Below, one piece after another: positions 1 to 13,200 of a DNA stretch of 64,000 nt; position 1 is the first letter of the stretch, and every line of letters starts with the position of its first letter. The position numbers were made by a program, and so were the translations under genes. The stretch is from Anisakis pegreffii (lineage: Eukaryota; Nematoda; Chromadorea; Rhabditida; Anisakidae). Below the pieces are notes generated by a model. It made no database searches. It saw nothing but the letters and a program-made list of their open reading frames with translations, and was not told where the DNA came from. The stretch covers positions 124,001-188,000 of the forward strand of contig JAPYMA010001406.1 in NCBI GenBank assembly GCA_035041965.1, given 5' to 3'.

Positions 1-3000
1 ACTCAGATTAATCGGTTAAGAATAGCAAGAGCAAATAGATACGCATATACGTACACATACCTAAAAGCATTCAAATAGAAGGATCTGATATGAAAGGATA
101 GTAGGACGCGACAGGATAGGAGGATAATGTGTGTACATGTATCTATATATCAACACAAACAAACAAACAAGCAGATTTAAACAATGATAATTAATGCCGT
201 GGCGTTCCCATAGAAGGGCTAAAAGAAGGTCATCATTAGTTATGATCATCCGTTTGGAAAGGTTGACGATGCTGACTGGGATGGATGATACTTTCAAAGA
301 GTGTTGTGGATGGACGATGCTAGTGTTGGTGGTTGGCTGATTCTGCTCTGCTCTCATCTGAGCTCAGCTCATCTCATCTAAGCGAACATCGAAGAAGACA
401 TCGAATGCCAGCTGCGACCTCCAGGTGTTGCTAGCTCCTCCTCCAACCTAACTAACATTCATCGTCGTCGTTTACTAGCAAGATCGATCATTGTTTTGGT
501 CAGGCAAAAGATCTATGGCATGAACGTACATATACAAACATACACACATACGCACACAATGTACGAGTGTTAACAAAAAACACTGTTTATTCTACTGTTT
601 TTTTTGTCGTTCAAATGATGGATGCACTTATAGGAGAAGAGAAGGAAGATGTATTGCTTGCTGCTTAGGATAGGGTAGGGTAAAAGGAATTGCTGATTGG
701 ATCGTAAGGATTTAATCAGCAATCCACAGATATTCTTCTTTTTTTTAAAAAAAATTCTTTTGTAAGTTACAATTTGCTAAATTGAACTGATCAAATCTGG
801 CGGTTGGTCGTCGTTATTCACTCGGAACGCACCCAACAGCTGGTTGTCGTCTTTCGCTCAAGCGTATTGACGCCTTTCAAAAGGCACCGCGGCATTCTTC
901 TGCTCAGTGTGACATTAAAACATTTGTTGAGTGCCGCTGGTAGCTGATTAATCATTTCTTAAAATCAACATACTCATTGAGGATACAAGGAAAATATGTG
1001 CGTGTAGTTATGTCTGTCACCCATTGTTCGCGTACAATAAACATTACGGGCCAAATGAATGATGAATAATGGAAGGCGTCATGCAGGTGGCACCAATCAT
1101 ATTGTGTGATAAGTCGAATATTGTTCGATAAGATGAACTGAGTGCTTGACTTGAATCACTCACAAACCAAAGAGGTCCTCTTCACGTAAACACTCGACGG
1201 TACCACAGCAAATCGCTTTAGTCAGAAAAGTTTTCAGTTGTGTTGGATATACGCTGAAGAATGCTGGCGACATCTTCGTTCGTTCAGATGCTACGATTGA
1301 TGAAAACAAAAACGTTGCAAACGCAACAAAGCTCTCCGAAAAACAATCGCAACCAATTGGACTGCATAAAAAAAGTCGTTGCTAAGTTAAACAGCAAAAT
1401 CCCATGAGAGATCCTCGTGATCGTATGAATCCACCTGCCCTGCATGTGTTCCAATGTCAGTTGTTTCAAGCGCTTGACTGAACGGTTTTTGGTCAATTGA
1501 TTAAAAACTGACGTCTTTTTACCACCCTCAATTGCAATTCACGTAAGACATCGTCGGAATGTTGGAATTCAACGATTACTAGAGTAAATGTTCTAAATGC
1601 ACTTGAGAATATCGAAATGAAACCAATAGTGTGAAAATTATTGGATTACTTTCTGATTTTTTTTTTGGATTCGAATGTTCCCCTTAATTTGATTAACAAA
1701 GCGTTGATTAACAAAACTGAACGCGTTTCAAAACTGCTGCACGACAAAGATAAAACGTAATCAAGGATTGAAATTCTTGGAAAAGGTTTGGTTTCTTTTT
1801 CAGTTCATAAATGTGCTTCCAGAAGCTGAATGAAATATGCTCAGATCCGTACGTACGTAAGAGATAACTGCAAAACTATGCTGAACGCAACCATTAGGTA
1901 GATTTTCCGATAAGGTGCGACCCGATTGAAGTGATCTCTGCATGGAAGCAAAGAAAAGCAGTCTAGCCTAGATAGTGTCAACGAATGTCTTGTATTGATA
2001 TCAAATATGGTGTACATTCAGTTCAGAACGATTCGTTCGATTTCTAAATTCAATGCCAGTTTCAGTTCTGAATGAATGAATGCCGAAGATTTTGCATTAC
2101 AATATTGACTAATGTCTAAAACAAAAATCGAAAGTGAAAGTATTATGGCGGGTGATAAGTGTTTGTTTTTTCTTTTGGGTGTGTTACATGTTCTTCTTTG
2201 CAGTTTTAGTGTTGGTGTTAATCAGATGATGAAATATTGATGCATTAAAGTCATTGAAATTGTATTCGAGTGGTTTGCAATGTGAATGCATTGAAAATGT
2301 GTACGAATTGTGCTGATGAAACATTTTGGGTGTTTTTCAATCAGCATTGAAATGTTCAATTTTGAGGGTCGTTCGGTGGCCGGGTCGGTGGTGGCTCGTT
2401 ACTGGTCGTTGCTGACGACCTTCATTGACAAACACAGGTGACGTTCAGTAGTCACACACAGACACACATATAGATACACATATGAACACGTGTGTGAGAT
2501 GAAGCTATTGAATTAATGGGTATTGTTAAGAATAACCACGGTGAATCTAAAAAGCGATCATGAGATGGGTAGATGGGCTGAAGATGGATTATCGTTAAGA
2601 TGGTCGAAGAGAAGGTGAACAGCGAGAGATGAAAACCGAAAGCGAACAGGAAACGACGACATTTTGATGGAACGAAAGGTCACAGAGGTGACTTATTCGG
2701 TGAAACGAATGACAGATGAGAGCGAGAGTTTTGCATTGCGCATTCGAGTCGAAGAGATTTTTGCTGCTTAGAAATGCACGATAACGTCATTGCAGTCAGT
2801 TCGTGTAGGCAATCATTTGCACGCACAATCTGACTGAATGACGTTCGTGAATAGATAATCTGGAATTGATAACCTTGAAATGTTCATCACATCTGTGACT
2901 ATGTTCAATTTTATGCGACATTTTTTCGTGCATTCAACTAATTGAGAGCTTTCACCTCAAAATCTATTGAATTCGCCGTAAAAAATCACCGCCATGAAGC

Positions 3001-6000
3001 CATTTCATAATTCGTCAATTTTTCTCTTCAAAAATCATAATCTACTTCGTTCCACTTCGATCACGAAAAAAAAATCAGAGGAATATTTGAAAAGAAGGTG
3101 CATTTAAATGGTCGTATAAACCATAAGGTGAATGAACTCGCAAACATTTTTTTCCATCTTGAACTAATGACACATCTCCCTCAGTCATGAACACTCGAAA
3201 GTGCACAATCAAAGCAATTTCTCATCTCTGCGAATAGTCCGAAACAACATCGTGCTCTAGCAACTCCGATCGCAGAAATGAAATCGAATCGCATGTCCTA
3301 AAAATTGTGAAACAATGAGTTCACTGATCCATCGAGTTCACCGATAAAATCTTTCACTCCAAGAAACTCTTCAAGCTGTGATGCTATGAACAATTCCGAA
3401 AATCAAATCTGTTATTCGTTACTGAATTAAACGAATGGATGCAAAATGTTGTGTTAACTTGGAATATCATCTCAAAAAGCTCATGTTTAAAAACAGTGAC
3501 GGCTTTTTTCCAGGAGCATCATTTGAAAGCACAAACTAAGTGAATGCCGCGTGTTCTCACTCTCACTTTTCAACCATTTTGCGAAGTCATGTGCACGACT
3601 GTTACACGAGAAATTTCTTATGGCAAAACACTGGCTAATGTTGTCAGTGAAAAAAATCTTTGGCTGCCAAACAGCGCTCAAAATTTCTTAAATACGCAAT
3701 AAACAAACAAACGAACGGACGAATGCTATGAGCGGCTGGCAGCAGCAGCACATCATCAGCTTACTAATGCTTACATTTGGTACCCATATGGAGTTTGGAA
3801 ACGATTTAATTCATTAATTTATCAAAACGTTCCGCAATATGCGAATAAAATCTCAGCAAACAACTCTATATGAAATAGCAAACTAATGAAACCGCATGAA
3901 AAATCGTTCGTTTTGTATTGAGCAAATCTAAAATTAAAAATAACATTTCCAAGTGCTCACGTAACTAACAGTTAGCTAGCTGCTGGCATTCAATGGACCC
4001 TAAATTGCGATGGAGTGAAATTAATAGACACTTACTTACGTAAGTTGGTCGCCAGGTGGAAGGAACTATTTTGTGGAACGTGGCACATTTCAGCTGAGCC
4101 ACCAACAAGTGCACATCAGATATTTGCTCATCTGGTTTAGCGAGAATTACTTTCGTTGCACGAAAAAAACTCCAGGTGGCAGTAATTCGAAATCTTTCAG
4201 CTGCTACTTCACATCAACTCAGCAGTGTATGGTTAGGGAAATATGGAAGAGGTTAATGAACGGGATTATTCGAGTACAGTTGCAGCATTGAACTTTGCGA
4301 GTGAATGCGATTTTTTTGCATTTTAAATGAACTTGCTGACGACTATTGGACACAGCCAAAGCAACTCTAGCAAATATCTCTGTAACTGAACAATAAAACA
4401 CTATCCGATGCCATATTTAGAGATGGACTCTTGGAATTGTTTGCAGATGCATGTGAAAGATTACGATTCGTGGACGACAGTAGATTCAGATTCCGGTTGA
4501 TTTCAGTTGCACAACCCTCTAACTAACAGAAACGCTAAGGAGTTTTATTGTCAAATGTTTATTTTGGTCGAAGATTGAACAAGACTGAAGCGTTAAGATG
4601 TCGTTCACATTGGATTTGATCATAAGGGTCAAATGATCACTACATAAAAGATTTTAGTGAATATGCAAAGTTGCTTGAACATCAATTCTAGTTAACAGCG
4701 GCTTTCAAGGTTAATGAATTTTGAAATTTTCGAGAATTTTGTGATCGTGTCTCTTTCCTGATGTTAATAATCTTTAACGAGTTGCGTAATTGTACAGATG
4801 GATATTGTGGATGACATTTACCATGTTAAGCTCGTTAGCTGCAGCAAATATTATGTGATTCAAAAGAACCTAGCTCTCTCTAGAAGTAATCACTTCAGTG
4901 AATTGATAAGAGCGAAGCTGTAGAAGAAAATGCATGCAACAGATTCGCGTAATCCGAGGTTCTGTTCAACTGAAGAGGAGATCCACAATTTTTGATCTAC
5001 ATGAATGCTTTTGAAGATATCTTGAAGGGATTTGCGGTGCACTTGAGAAAACACTTCCAGTCTCGTTTAATGTGCAATCGAATCTTCACGTTTTTCGGTT
5101 ACTTCATCAACAATTTGTATCTATGTTTGTAACTTCCACAAAGGGATTGTATGTGCTCAGAACAACGGTTTAACACCAATTCTCAAAATCATACTATTGT
5201 TTTGTAGTTAGTTCCACATGAACAGCTGATGAGGCCCCATTCAAATCAGTTTGCTCATTTCATCGTTAAATGCAAATAGTTTACAATTAGATCGCATTTC
5301 AGATCGATCTGACGTTCAAACGGACGATGACATCGTTAGGTACATCACGCAAAGTTGTATGAATTGTGACGAATCTAAAGTGTGGTTGCTAGTATTGTAG
5401 TACCAAACTCAGTTCATTTAACGGTGTGTAAACCTTTTGCGGGTGTAACATCAAAAGAGGTTTACATGTGTTTCCACCGTTTCAATCTAAAGCGCAGACC
5501 TGAAAGTGGTTATACCTGAGGCCGATTATATCTGCTCATCAAGTTGCATTTAGATCGAGCGGAAGACACTGAAAAATATCCGTTTGCGGTGTTAAGCTTG
5601 TAAGATGAGCTCGCTGATTGCCGCTTTATTTTGGAGTTATAGAATTGATCGTGCACGCAATATTGGGACATCAGCTACATTCTTTACTGCTGATTTGGTC
5701 AGTTGAATTAGAAAACTCATTTCAAATTTTCATCTCATTAACTATTCTTATCTACTGTTTACCAGTGTGTGTCATGTCATGTTTTAATGAATCTCTTTCA
5801 AATGTTCGCCACAAGTAATGTGGAAAATTTCTAATCTCACTGAAAGTTACAACCAGCAATGCTGAATCATAAATGAACAATACTGAGATGATATATTCAA
5901 AAAGGAACGTCTACAATTCAAAAACACATTTTGTTATGTAACTGGCTCCGAATTTGTGCCTTAAAGGAAACGAAATTTTTTGGACAAAGTCGACATGCTG

Positions 6001-7860
6001 TTGTTAAGGAAAGCAAATGATTGTTTGCTATTGAATGTCGTCCAATTTGAAAAATCGTTGCATCCGAATTAATTCAATTGATTTCCATCAAACGATTGCA
6101 AATTTGCTTATGATTAGCCGTTAGATTCAAATGCAGTGGAAGTCGTTCAAGTACACACATTTTGAGTGATGAAAAACTTTGCTCATTTCAGATAATCCTT
6201 TTCAATCTATGGTGACACTACACGAAGGAGTTGTTTGCATTCGGATAGCAAGTGAACTGAAAAGGGCATAACAGAAAATGCAAGCGTTAATGCGATCGAA
6301 ATGCACTTATTTCGATCACAAACGAGAACAGAATGGAACACTGAGCAAATGTCAATGGAGATGTCAAAAAAATGTCATTAAAAAAAGAATGCTTTGAAAG
6401 TAGTGAACAAGTCAAAAGAATCTGCGACGAAGAGTGTTCAAAGATTACATAATTAACTTCTTAAAGTGTGCTTAACGATGCGCAATCATCTCGAGGCAAT
6501 AGTGAGAACTCGGATGAAAAAATGTTTAAAAATGTGACACTGTGAATGGCACTTCATTAGCAATGAATGGTTGTGGGACTAATTGAATGGATCAGAAATG
6601 ATCATTTTGATGAATTTCCCTCAACATCTGAAAGAGTCAGTTAGAATTTTTATGTTTCAGAGAATAATGAGTTTTTCAAGTTTCTAATCTGTAAACAAAC
6701 TATTCACATGGAGTTAACGAAATTAGTTTTTGCCGCTTTAGTTTTCATCTCTTTCATGCAGATCCTCACTCAAGCAACATTTGTTCATGCACAGTCGTCA
6801 CTCGCAAACGAAATTCGACTGGAGAAATTATTATATCTGATAGTATACATGCCCAAATGATGTTTACGCAACTGTTTCTTTGGAAATTCGGTAAATAAAA
6901 CAAGAGAAAATGCTGCTGAGTGCTGAAGTCAAATTTATCAAATCGTTCGAAAGAAATCAGCTTCATTTTGCGATCCTACAATTCATGCAGCTTATGGATA
7001 TCGCTGAGATCGAAATTGTTACCTTTGTTGAGATTTTCATTTATCGGTAATGATTGGAAATGGCTTGAATCGAATGAATCCTTGTGTGGATCGACTCGCC
7101 CTATGGAACACCTTACTTAATTAAGTTTAAGCCAAAGCATGTGATATTACAGCAGCACACTTTGAACGTGTATTGGTGATGTTTCACGTGAATTGTGTGT
7201 GCTCTCGTGTTTGCTTGCTCTTACTGCTTTTTCTAAGACTCGCATTGCGACTTTCCTGTCTTCCTGGAATTGCTATTTTCTATCATGATGCTCAAAGTAT
7301 TTTAGTGAACAATGCTTTCAAATGTTCATCTCAAATGTCGATGCTTAATATTTACCTCTAATTTCACTAAATTCCAGTTCATTTCTAGTTGATTTGCCAA
7401 TTTTGGTAAATTTCATTGACTGAGGGTTTTTTCAACCAATGCACAATCACTCTCACTGACTCCGAGAATTACAAACGACAACAGAACACAAAATTATTCA
7501 CTCGTTTAAACTGTCTGAAAATTCTGTTTGAAAATTTGAAAAAACTGCACACGCAACTCAAATGTTTGAAATGTTTGCGTTTGACAGAAAAAAACCATGA
7601 ATCATTTGCCAGAGACGAGGGTGATTCAATAAGGATTTATTCAAACATTGCATGTGAAATGGAAATGGAAATTCGCCTACTACTATCGTCATCATGCTTC
7701 TTTCATTGATTCACGCATTGTGCCATAAGGCTGACTTCAGCATCCGCTCCATCAGCACACAAAAACCAACCGATATCAGCAGCACTAGCCGCAGTTGACT
7801 ATCGATGCGATGAGCAAGCATATCGATTGTTCGGTTTTCGTTTTCGTTCAGTGAATATCG
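1..7860. other. Gene-poor stretch, no recognisable gene
   Basis: I read both strands and found no open frame that matches a known family or that chains with others through phase-compatible splice sites. The longest frames (for example the minus-strand frame of 98 codons at 61-357) lack domain character and look like chance. Short AC-rich runs occur around 530-560 and 2451-2484. The stretch could hold far 5' exons, introns or regulatory DNA of a flanking gene, but nothing in it shows this. Confidence 0.6.
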
Positions 7861-7864
7861 CACG

Positions 7865-7901
7865 ATGTTGCTGCTGCTGCTGCTACTGCTGCTCATTTTG
7901 T
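7865..7901. repeat. CTG/CAG trinucleotide run
   Basis: This is an imperfect CTG microsatellite beginning just after an ATG at 7865. Read on the plus strand it encodes a run of nine leucines that looks like a signal-peptide core; read on the minus strand it encodes a serine run. The plus frame runs on to 8077 (70 codons), but beyond the leucine run it resembles no family and no splice sites anchor it. I treat it as a simple repeat, with a small chance that it is a signal-peptide exon. Confidence 0.7.
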
Positions 7902-8077
7902 TCACTGATGACATTTATCCATGTTTTTCGGATGAACAAGTGCATTCTTGCCATCGCTCTGCTCTCTTTTTCATAGTTTCATATCCTCACATCCATGCAT
8001 ATTCCCTATCGTCTAAACGTAAATATAATGAGAAAAAAACGTCAACACTACCGCTTTTGATATCCACTTCTGCATGA

Positions 8078-10150
8078 AATTTCAAGTGATGAGTTATTGA
8101 GTGATGAATGAGGAACGAAATTTTTGCCTTCAGACGAAAACAACAAAAATGTTTTTGTGATGAAATGAGACTTTCACATCTATTGTGACACGTCAACCTG
8201 AGCTAGTAATAATGTTTGCAACGTTATGATCGTCGCTTTTCAACTTGTTCATTTCCTTCCCTATCAATTGTGAATGCATATTTATGCGTCGGCGAAAGCT
8301 TATCATTGCCATTGCAAAATTTCTATTTTGAGCATGTCAACTATAGTTTATCGCTTTGAAATTACTTTCCAAATGGAACATTTCTATCCGCTTTCTCTCA
8401 AATTTTTCATGTATTCAAATAATGGCAGGGCTTCATCAGATATTGATTGAATGCACACGGAGTAATTGAGTTGATTCGAGCATCAAAATCGTCAAAGTTG
8501 ATTTTACGAGACGTCAATTGTCGATTTTATAAGCAACCTATGTACTAAATGCGTGACTGGAATGCTGCAAGTAAAACGCCCTGAATAGCAACTATTTGAT
8601 GCATAATGCATTCTTTAATCACCTTCTACTTATAATTCCGAGTTTCGTTTAGTCGATTCTTCGCATCGCAGTTAACTGATAAACTCTTATTTCTCATATA
8701 ACCCTTATCATGCAAAACAATAATTCCTATCTTGTCAGTGCTTTCACCTAATCTTTACGAAGCGTTAACGAAACGCATAATAACACCCTAAAATCGGAAC
8801 CGTTCGCTTTTTGCATCCATCAACAAATTTCGCAATTGAAATTCTCTCTGCATTCATCGAACTGCTGTTCACATTCAATACAAACCATTCACCTATTTAA
8901 GAATGACAGTTTATGTGAGCATGTATCCATTCTTTCAAGCACTTACACTAATTGATTTTTCGTCTACTTTCAGGATTTTTTTCCCACAAACCTAGAAAAA
9001 TCATTTTGTGTTTCATTTTGCCTTCCCTGTCGAACGTTCTAATTAGTCATCCACTGTACGCTATTCAAACGAAGCCATAAACATTGTTGAATAATGTTCA
9101 TGAACGCATTAGAAATGTAGTTGTTCGTCGTTTTTTAACTAATTGAATTTTGGACATTTTCGAGTTTTTATGTCATACCTAACTTGAGCATTACTCTATA
9201 CAATATCAATTGTTCAGGAGCAAACGAGAATGACTTGATAGGCTAATGCTTAGGGATTAGTCTCTCTTGCGATCGCCTGATATCTTCACTTGAATTCAAC
9301 CTTTCTCAGTCTAATTCAGTGATTAAAAGTGCATTAACTATTTCCAATGAAAGTTAGCTAAGAGCAACCAATTATCCTTAGTTTGAGCTCATTTTCGAGG
9401 AAATGAAAACACTCTTCAGTGTGAGTTATTCAGTGAGACTTATGTTGGCTGTTCGTGCGTCTGTCTTCCTTTACGTTGTTACTCGCTTGCTCGAGTACGA
9501 ATGACTACGAAACGTTATTGATCGTCACTGATCTTCGATTATTTATCATGGCCGAGTTAAGGCTCTTATCAGCATAAGTGTTGATTGGTTAAAAGAGGAA
9601 TGAAAGTCATATAAGTCGATAAGAAACTGAACGATCTGTGACAGTTTGGATTTCATTGAATCGAAATGTGTCAGTCATCCTTGAGTCATGGACGACGCCA
9701 CAAAATTGACAGATGAAATATGGAACGATTAATTTTGTGATAATTTTTGCACAAATTTGATTGTCACATGTGGTCGTTTATCATGCGAATAATGTGAGAT
9801 TAATGCGAAAGGCGTTGTTGACAGAGTAAACAACCGTTTGAATGCAAAGTTGTTTCAATAAGAAAAATGTTGTACTTTGATGGTGATTATTTGCGATATG
9901 GATTCGTTATTGCATTTGTGATTGATAGCGATACTGATAAGGTGAATGTTGTTAAGGTGTGGAGGCAGCAGCACCAGAGGAAGCAGAAGAAGAACAAGAA
10001 GGAAGAAGTGCTTTATGCCTATCACACATATATCAGTGTGAGTTGAAGATAGTTTCGGTGGGTTGCGAGGAGCGTTTAAAACCAGCAGCCAGCTGGACTG
10101 GGCAGCTCATTGGCCAAACAAGATACCCCTCCCTTCATTCATTCGTTCAC
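8078..10150. other. Upstream region of the phospholipase gene, no gene seen
   Basis: No supported coding sequence was found. At 9959-10160 an open frame with an acidic Ala/Glu-rich start runs into the first phospholipase exon, but it has no ATG and is more likely untranslated sequence or intron. A splice acceptor of the form TGTTCCAG ends near 10178, 30 bases before the chosen ATG. It could be a cis acceptor or a spliced-leader acceptor; the sequence does not decide between them. Confidence 0.45.
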
Positions 10151-10207
10151 TCAACACTTAATTACTTCGCTGTTCCAGTTCGATTAGGCAAACAACAACC
10201 GAAGAAA

Positions 10208-13200
10208 ATGCCCTCGTCAAAATGCGCTCATATGTTGAGCGCTAAGAAAAAATACGAACGAGTTGGCCATCTGATTCAATTCGCTAAGACGGCAACGAGG
10301 AATCAGGTGAGCCTAAATGTTTCCGTCAAACATGTGCATTTCCACGTCTTTTATGTGTTTTAGCGTATGCAGGTAGCTGCTATTTGGGTACGGTCTCTCA
10401 ATTTTATCGGGGTTGCTGTGCTGAAAAGGTAATGTTTAACAAAGTGTCTGCAAACTCTAGCAGGCAACTGACGTACAATAATTAAATGGCATTGGTTCCT
10501 GATCCCTTTGCTTCAACGGTAACGCTCTAGTTCGAAGAGATTGTGTTCTGATTGTATGATTGTGGGAATATCTGTTGTAGCGGTCGCCCGATTCAAAGTT
10601 TTAATAAGCAGTCATCTGCAGACCGACTCCTTTGATCTTCATTTTTAGACTCACAGCCGTAGATGGGACTGTAACTGTAGACTTAACCGCATTAGTTGCT
10701 TGAGGAATTGTTCGTTGCGATAAGAATTTTTTTCGATATGAATTTTAATTCCTTCTAATCATCCTAATGAAAAACGCTAATTCTTCTAGGCTGCAACGAA
10801 AGTGCTATTTTCTATCTATCCTTCAACATTAGCGCTTTTCAATGATAGACTTGTTCCAGTACTGGTGGATTCCCGGATACAGCTGATAGCCGATAGGCTT
10901 ACTCGCATTCTTAAGTGAATATTCGGTGACTGTGCAACTCGTTGAGCATCGTCTTATATTCCCATCATAGTTGAAGAAACACTAAAATGATTTCGTGGAT
11001 TGCTTTAGATAATTTTAATCGGAGACAATCAGTCAACGTTTTCCTGCTGATAGGGCTGATGCTAGTGATACCACAGGATAGCCCGAGAAGATTTCCTTAG
11101 GGATTCGCTTCCTGATTCATGTTATCTTCAATGGATTGCTTTTCATTCACATTTTCTTTTCTCGAAACTTTCGCAATTTTGGAGAGTTTTTCATGCAGAC
11201 GTATAAAAGCAACTCACCTGAAGGCAAGAGTTCTCGAAAAATTGATTGTGATAGTTCTGTGCAAACAAATAAACTCGTCAGCGAAATGTTAGAAAAAATG
11301 TGATATTACTGCATTTTGCTCTTTATTTGTTTGCACATGTTGTATGCTTGTTGCTATTTGCTTTTCTTTTCAGCTGAGTGCAAAGCTGATCGATTGTTGG
11401 TCACAACCACAAAGTTCAATCACTGAGGTAGAATGTGATGATTTCAATGAATTATTTCATGTCCTTCCATTGATTTCACTCACATTTACTTGGTGCGTTT
11501 ATTCAACTGATGATGACTCGTAGTTTCGTTCTAGAAACTACCATTTCATGATGGAATTATATTTGAAGCTCTTCATCACAGGCGCAACTCTCTCAGATCT
11601 TAATCAAGAAGGAGCATAGTGGACTATTCGAAAGGATCTGTCTGAATCAATCCGAAAAAAAGAACTGCACATTAGAATGCACTTCTGAGACCAAATGATA
11701 TCAAAAAGAAAGAATAACGTCGTTATTCCCAAGTGAACTCGATAAACTAATCAAACGTTCATTGAACAGGCTCGATTACTGTTAACGTTAGGCGCTAAAC
11801 CAGACGCACTTTACGAGGATGATTTCGGTCGAAAGGAGTTGGAGGATCGCATCCAAAACGGGAGTGTTTGTACGAGTTGTGCCGAAAAGTTCAACGATTT
11901 CCTTGAGCACGCTCAGTTGATAAACAATTCGCAGTTTGATCAGGTTCGCTTGTTTTTCATCAGTCGAATTCTTTTTCTACATCAAAAAACGGATTGCATT
12001 TCACATTCACAAAGTGAATTGGCAGTTCGCTTTAGTCATTGACAAGCTGAAAAGATGATGAATGAGGTAATAACGCTTTAATCCTTGAGCAAGCGAGAAC
12101 GATTCCGATTTTGAAATGAGCAATAAACATCCGTCAGGTATGATGTCTATGTCAATTCATCGTTTCAACGTCCTTAACAACAGCTTCTTTCATCTGTTGT
12201 CAGGGGCAATTGACAAGCACCATTGAAAAATGGTTTCCATTCACATTTGAACGGTTTCCATCGGTTGTTCATTTTATGATTTAGAACCCTCCTGACGCAA
12301 GTGAGACCCACTTTTTTCGAAAAAACACGTCACATGCAGCAAATGTTAGATGCCTATTCAACGATAGCTGCACTGACGTATGCATTTATTGTGAAATATA
12401 CTGAAGAAGCATAGTCACTCAGATGTTTATCAACGAAATTGTACACCTCATTGTATAGCATAAAAAATGAATGAGTTATGTGGAACCTTTGGATTATCCA
12501 CCAGCAGTTCGTCGTGTTTACCGCAAATATGTCAGAATCAAATCAATGAACGACAGCTGATTCTGGATAAGCTATATATTTATAAACAGCTAATGTTGTA
12601 TGGAACACAATCAGCTAAAGACGTCATGAGCATAAGCAAGTACTTCAGCTCTATAAGCACCATCTAAGAAATCACTTCTTTCTGTGTGATCAAACAATTA
12701 TTTTGCAAACACTCTTGAATTATCACGTCAGAATTGTCACGAAAAAAATCAATCAATCAGAATCAGTCAGTTCCCTTAGTTTTCCATGTGGTTCCTGCAG
12801 CGTCTACTTTTTCCATCCTTTTGTGAAAACCTTTGACCTCCGATAATATCGCTTAGGCTTTATCGGTGATCCATTAGCCTCAGCAAAATTATTGTTGCTT
12901 TCTAAAGTGTGCAATGAGAACGTCAAAAAGAGAACGCTTTGAAACATGTGCTTATGATCCGACATGTCAAATCTCTATCACATGATTATGATATGCGCTT
13001 ATTGAAAGCAGAAAAAACCAAAACTTTATCATTTGCATAGAGTGGGCGTGATGGGGCGTTGATTTTTACAACTCATTTTCGCGAGGTTGATCAAGCTGAT
13101 GTTCGTTCTCAGTGATAACTGTTGAGTGCATTTGCACTTCTTTGAATGAAAAGAACATCATGAGTACATCATAGCTGATTTGAGTTTGCCCTTTACAGAG

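Noticed and set aside
9959..10207. Acidic Ala/Glu-rich open frame in frame with the first phospholipase exon
   Set aside because: It opens only with GTG, has no ATG before 10208, and an acceptor-like site lies inside it at about 10178; more likely untranslated or intronic.
12471..12560. 29-codon frame starting MSYVEPLDYPPAVRR between phospholipase exons
   Set aside because: It lies in the intron joining two phase-0 exons and ends in TGA; no acceptor or donor supports inclusion.
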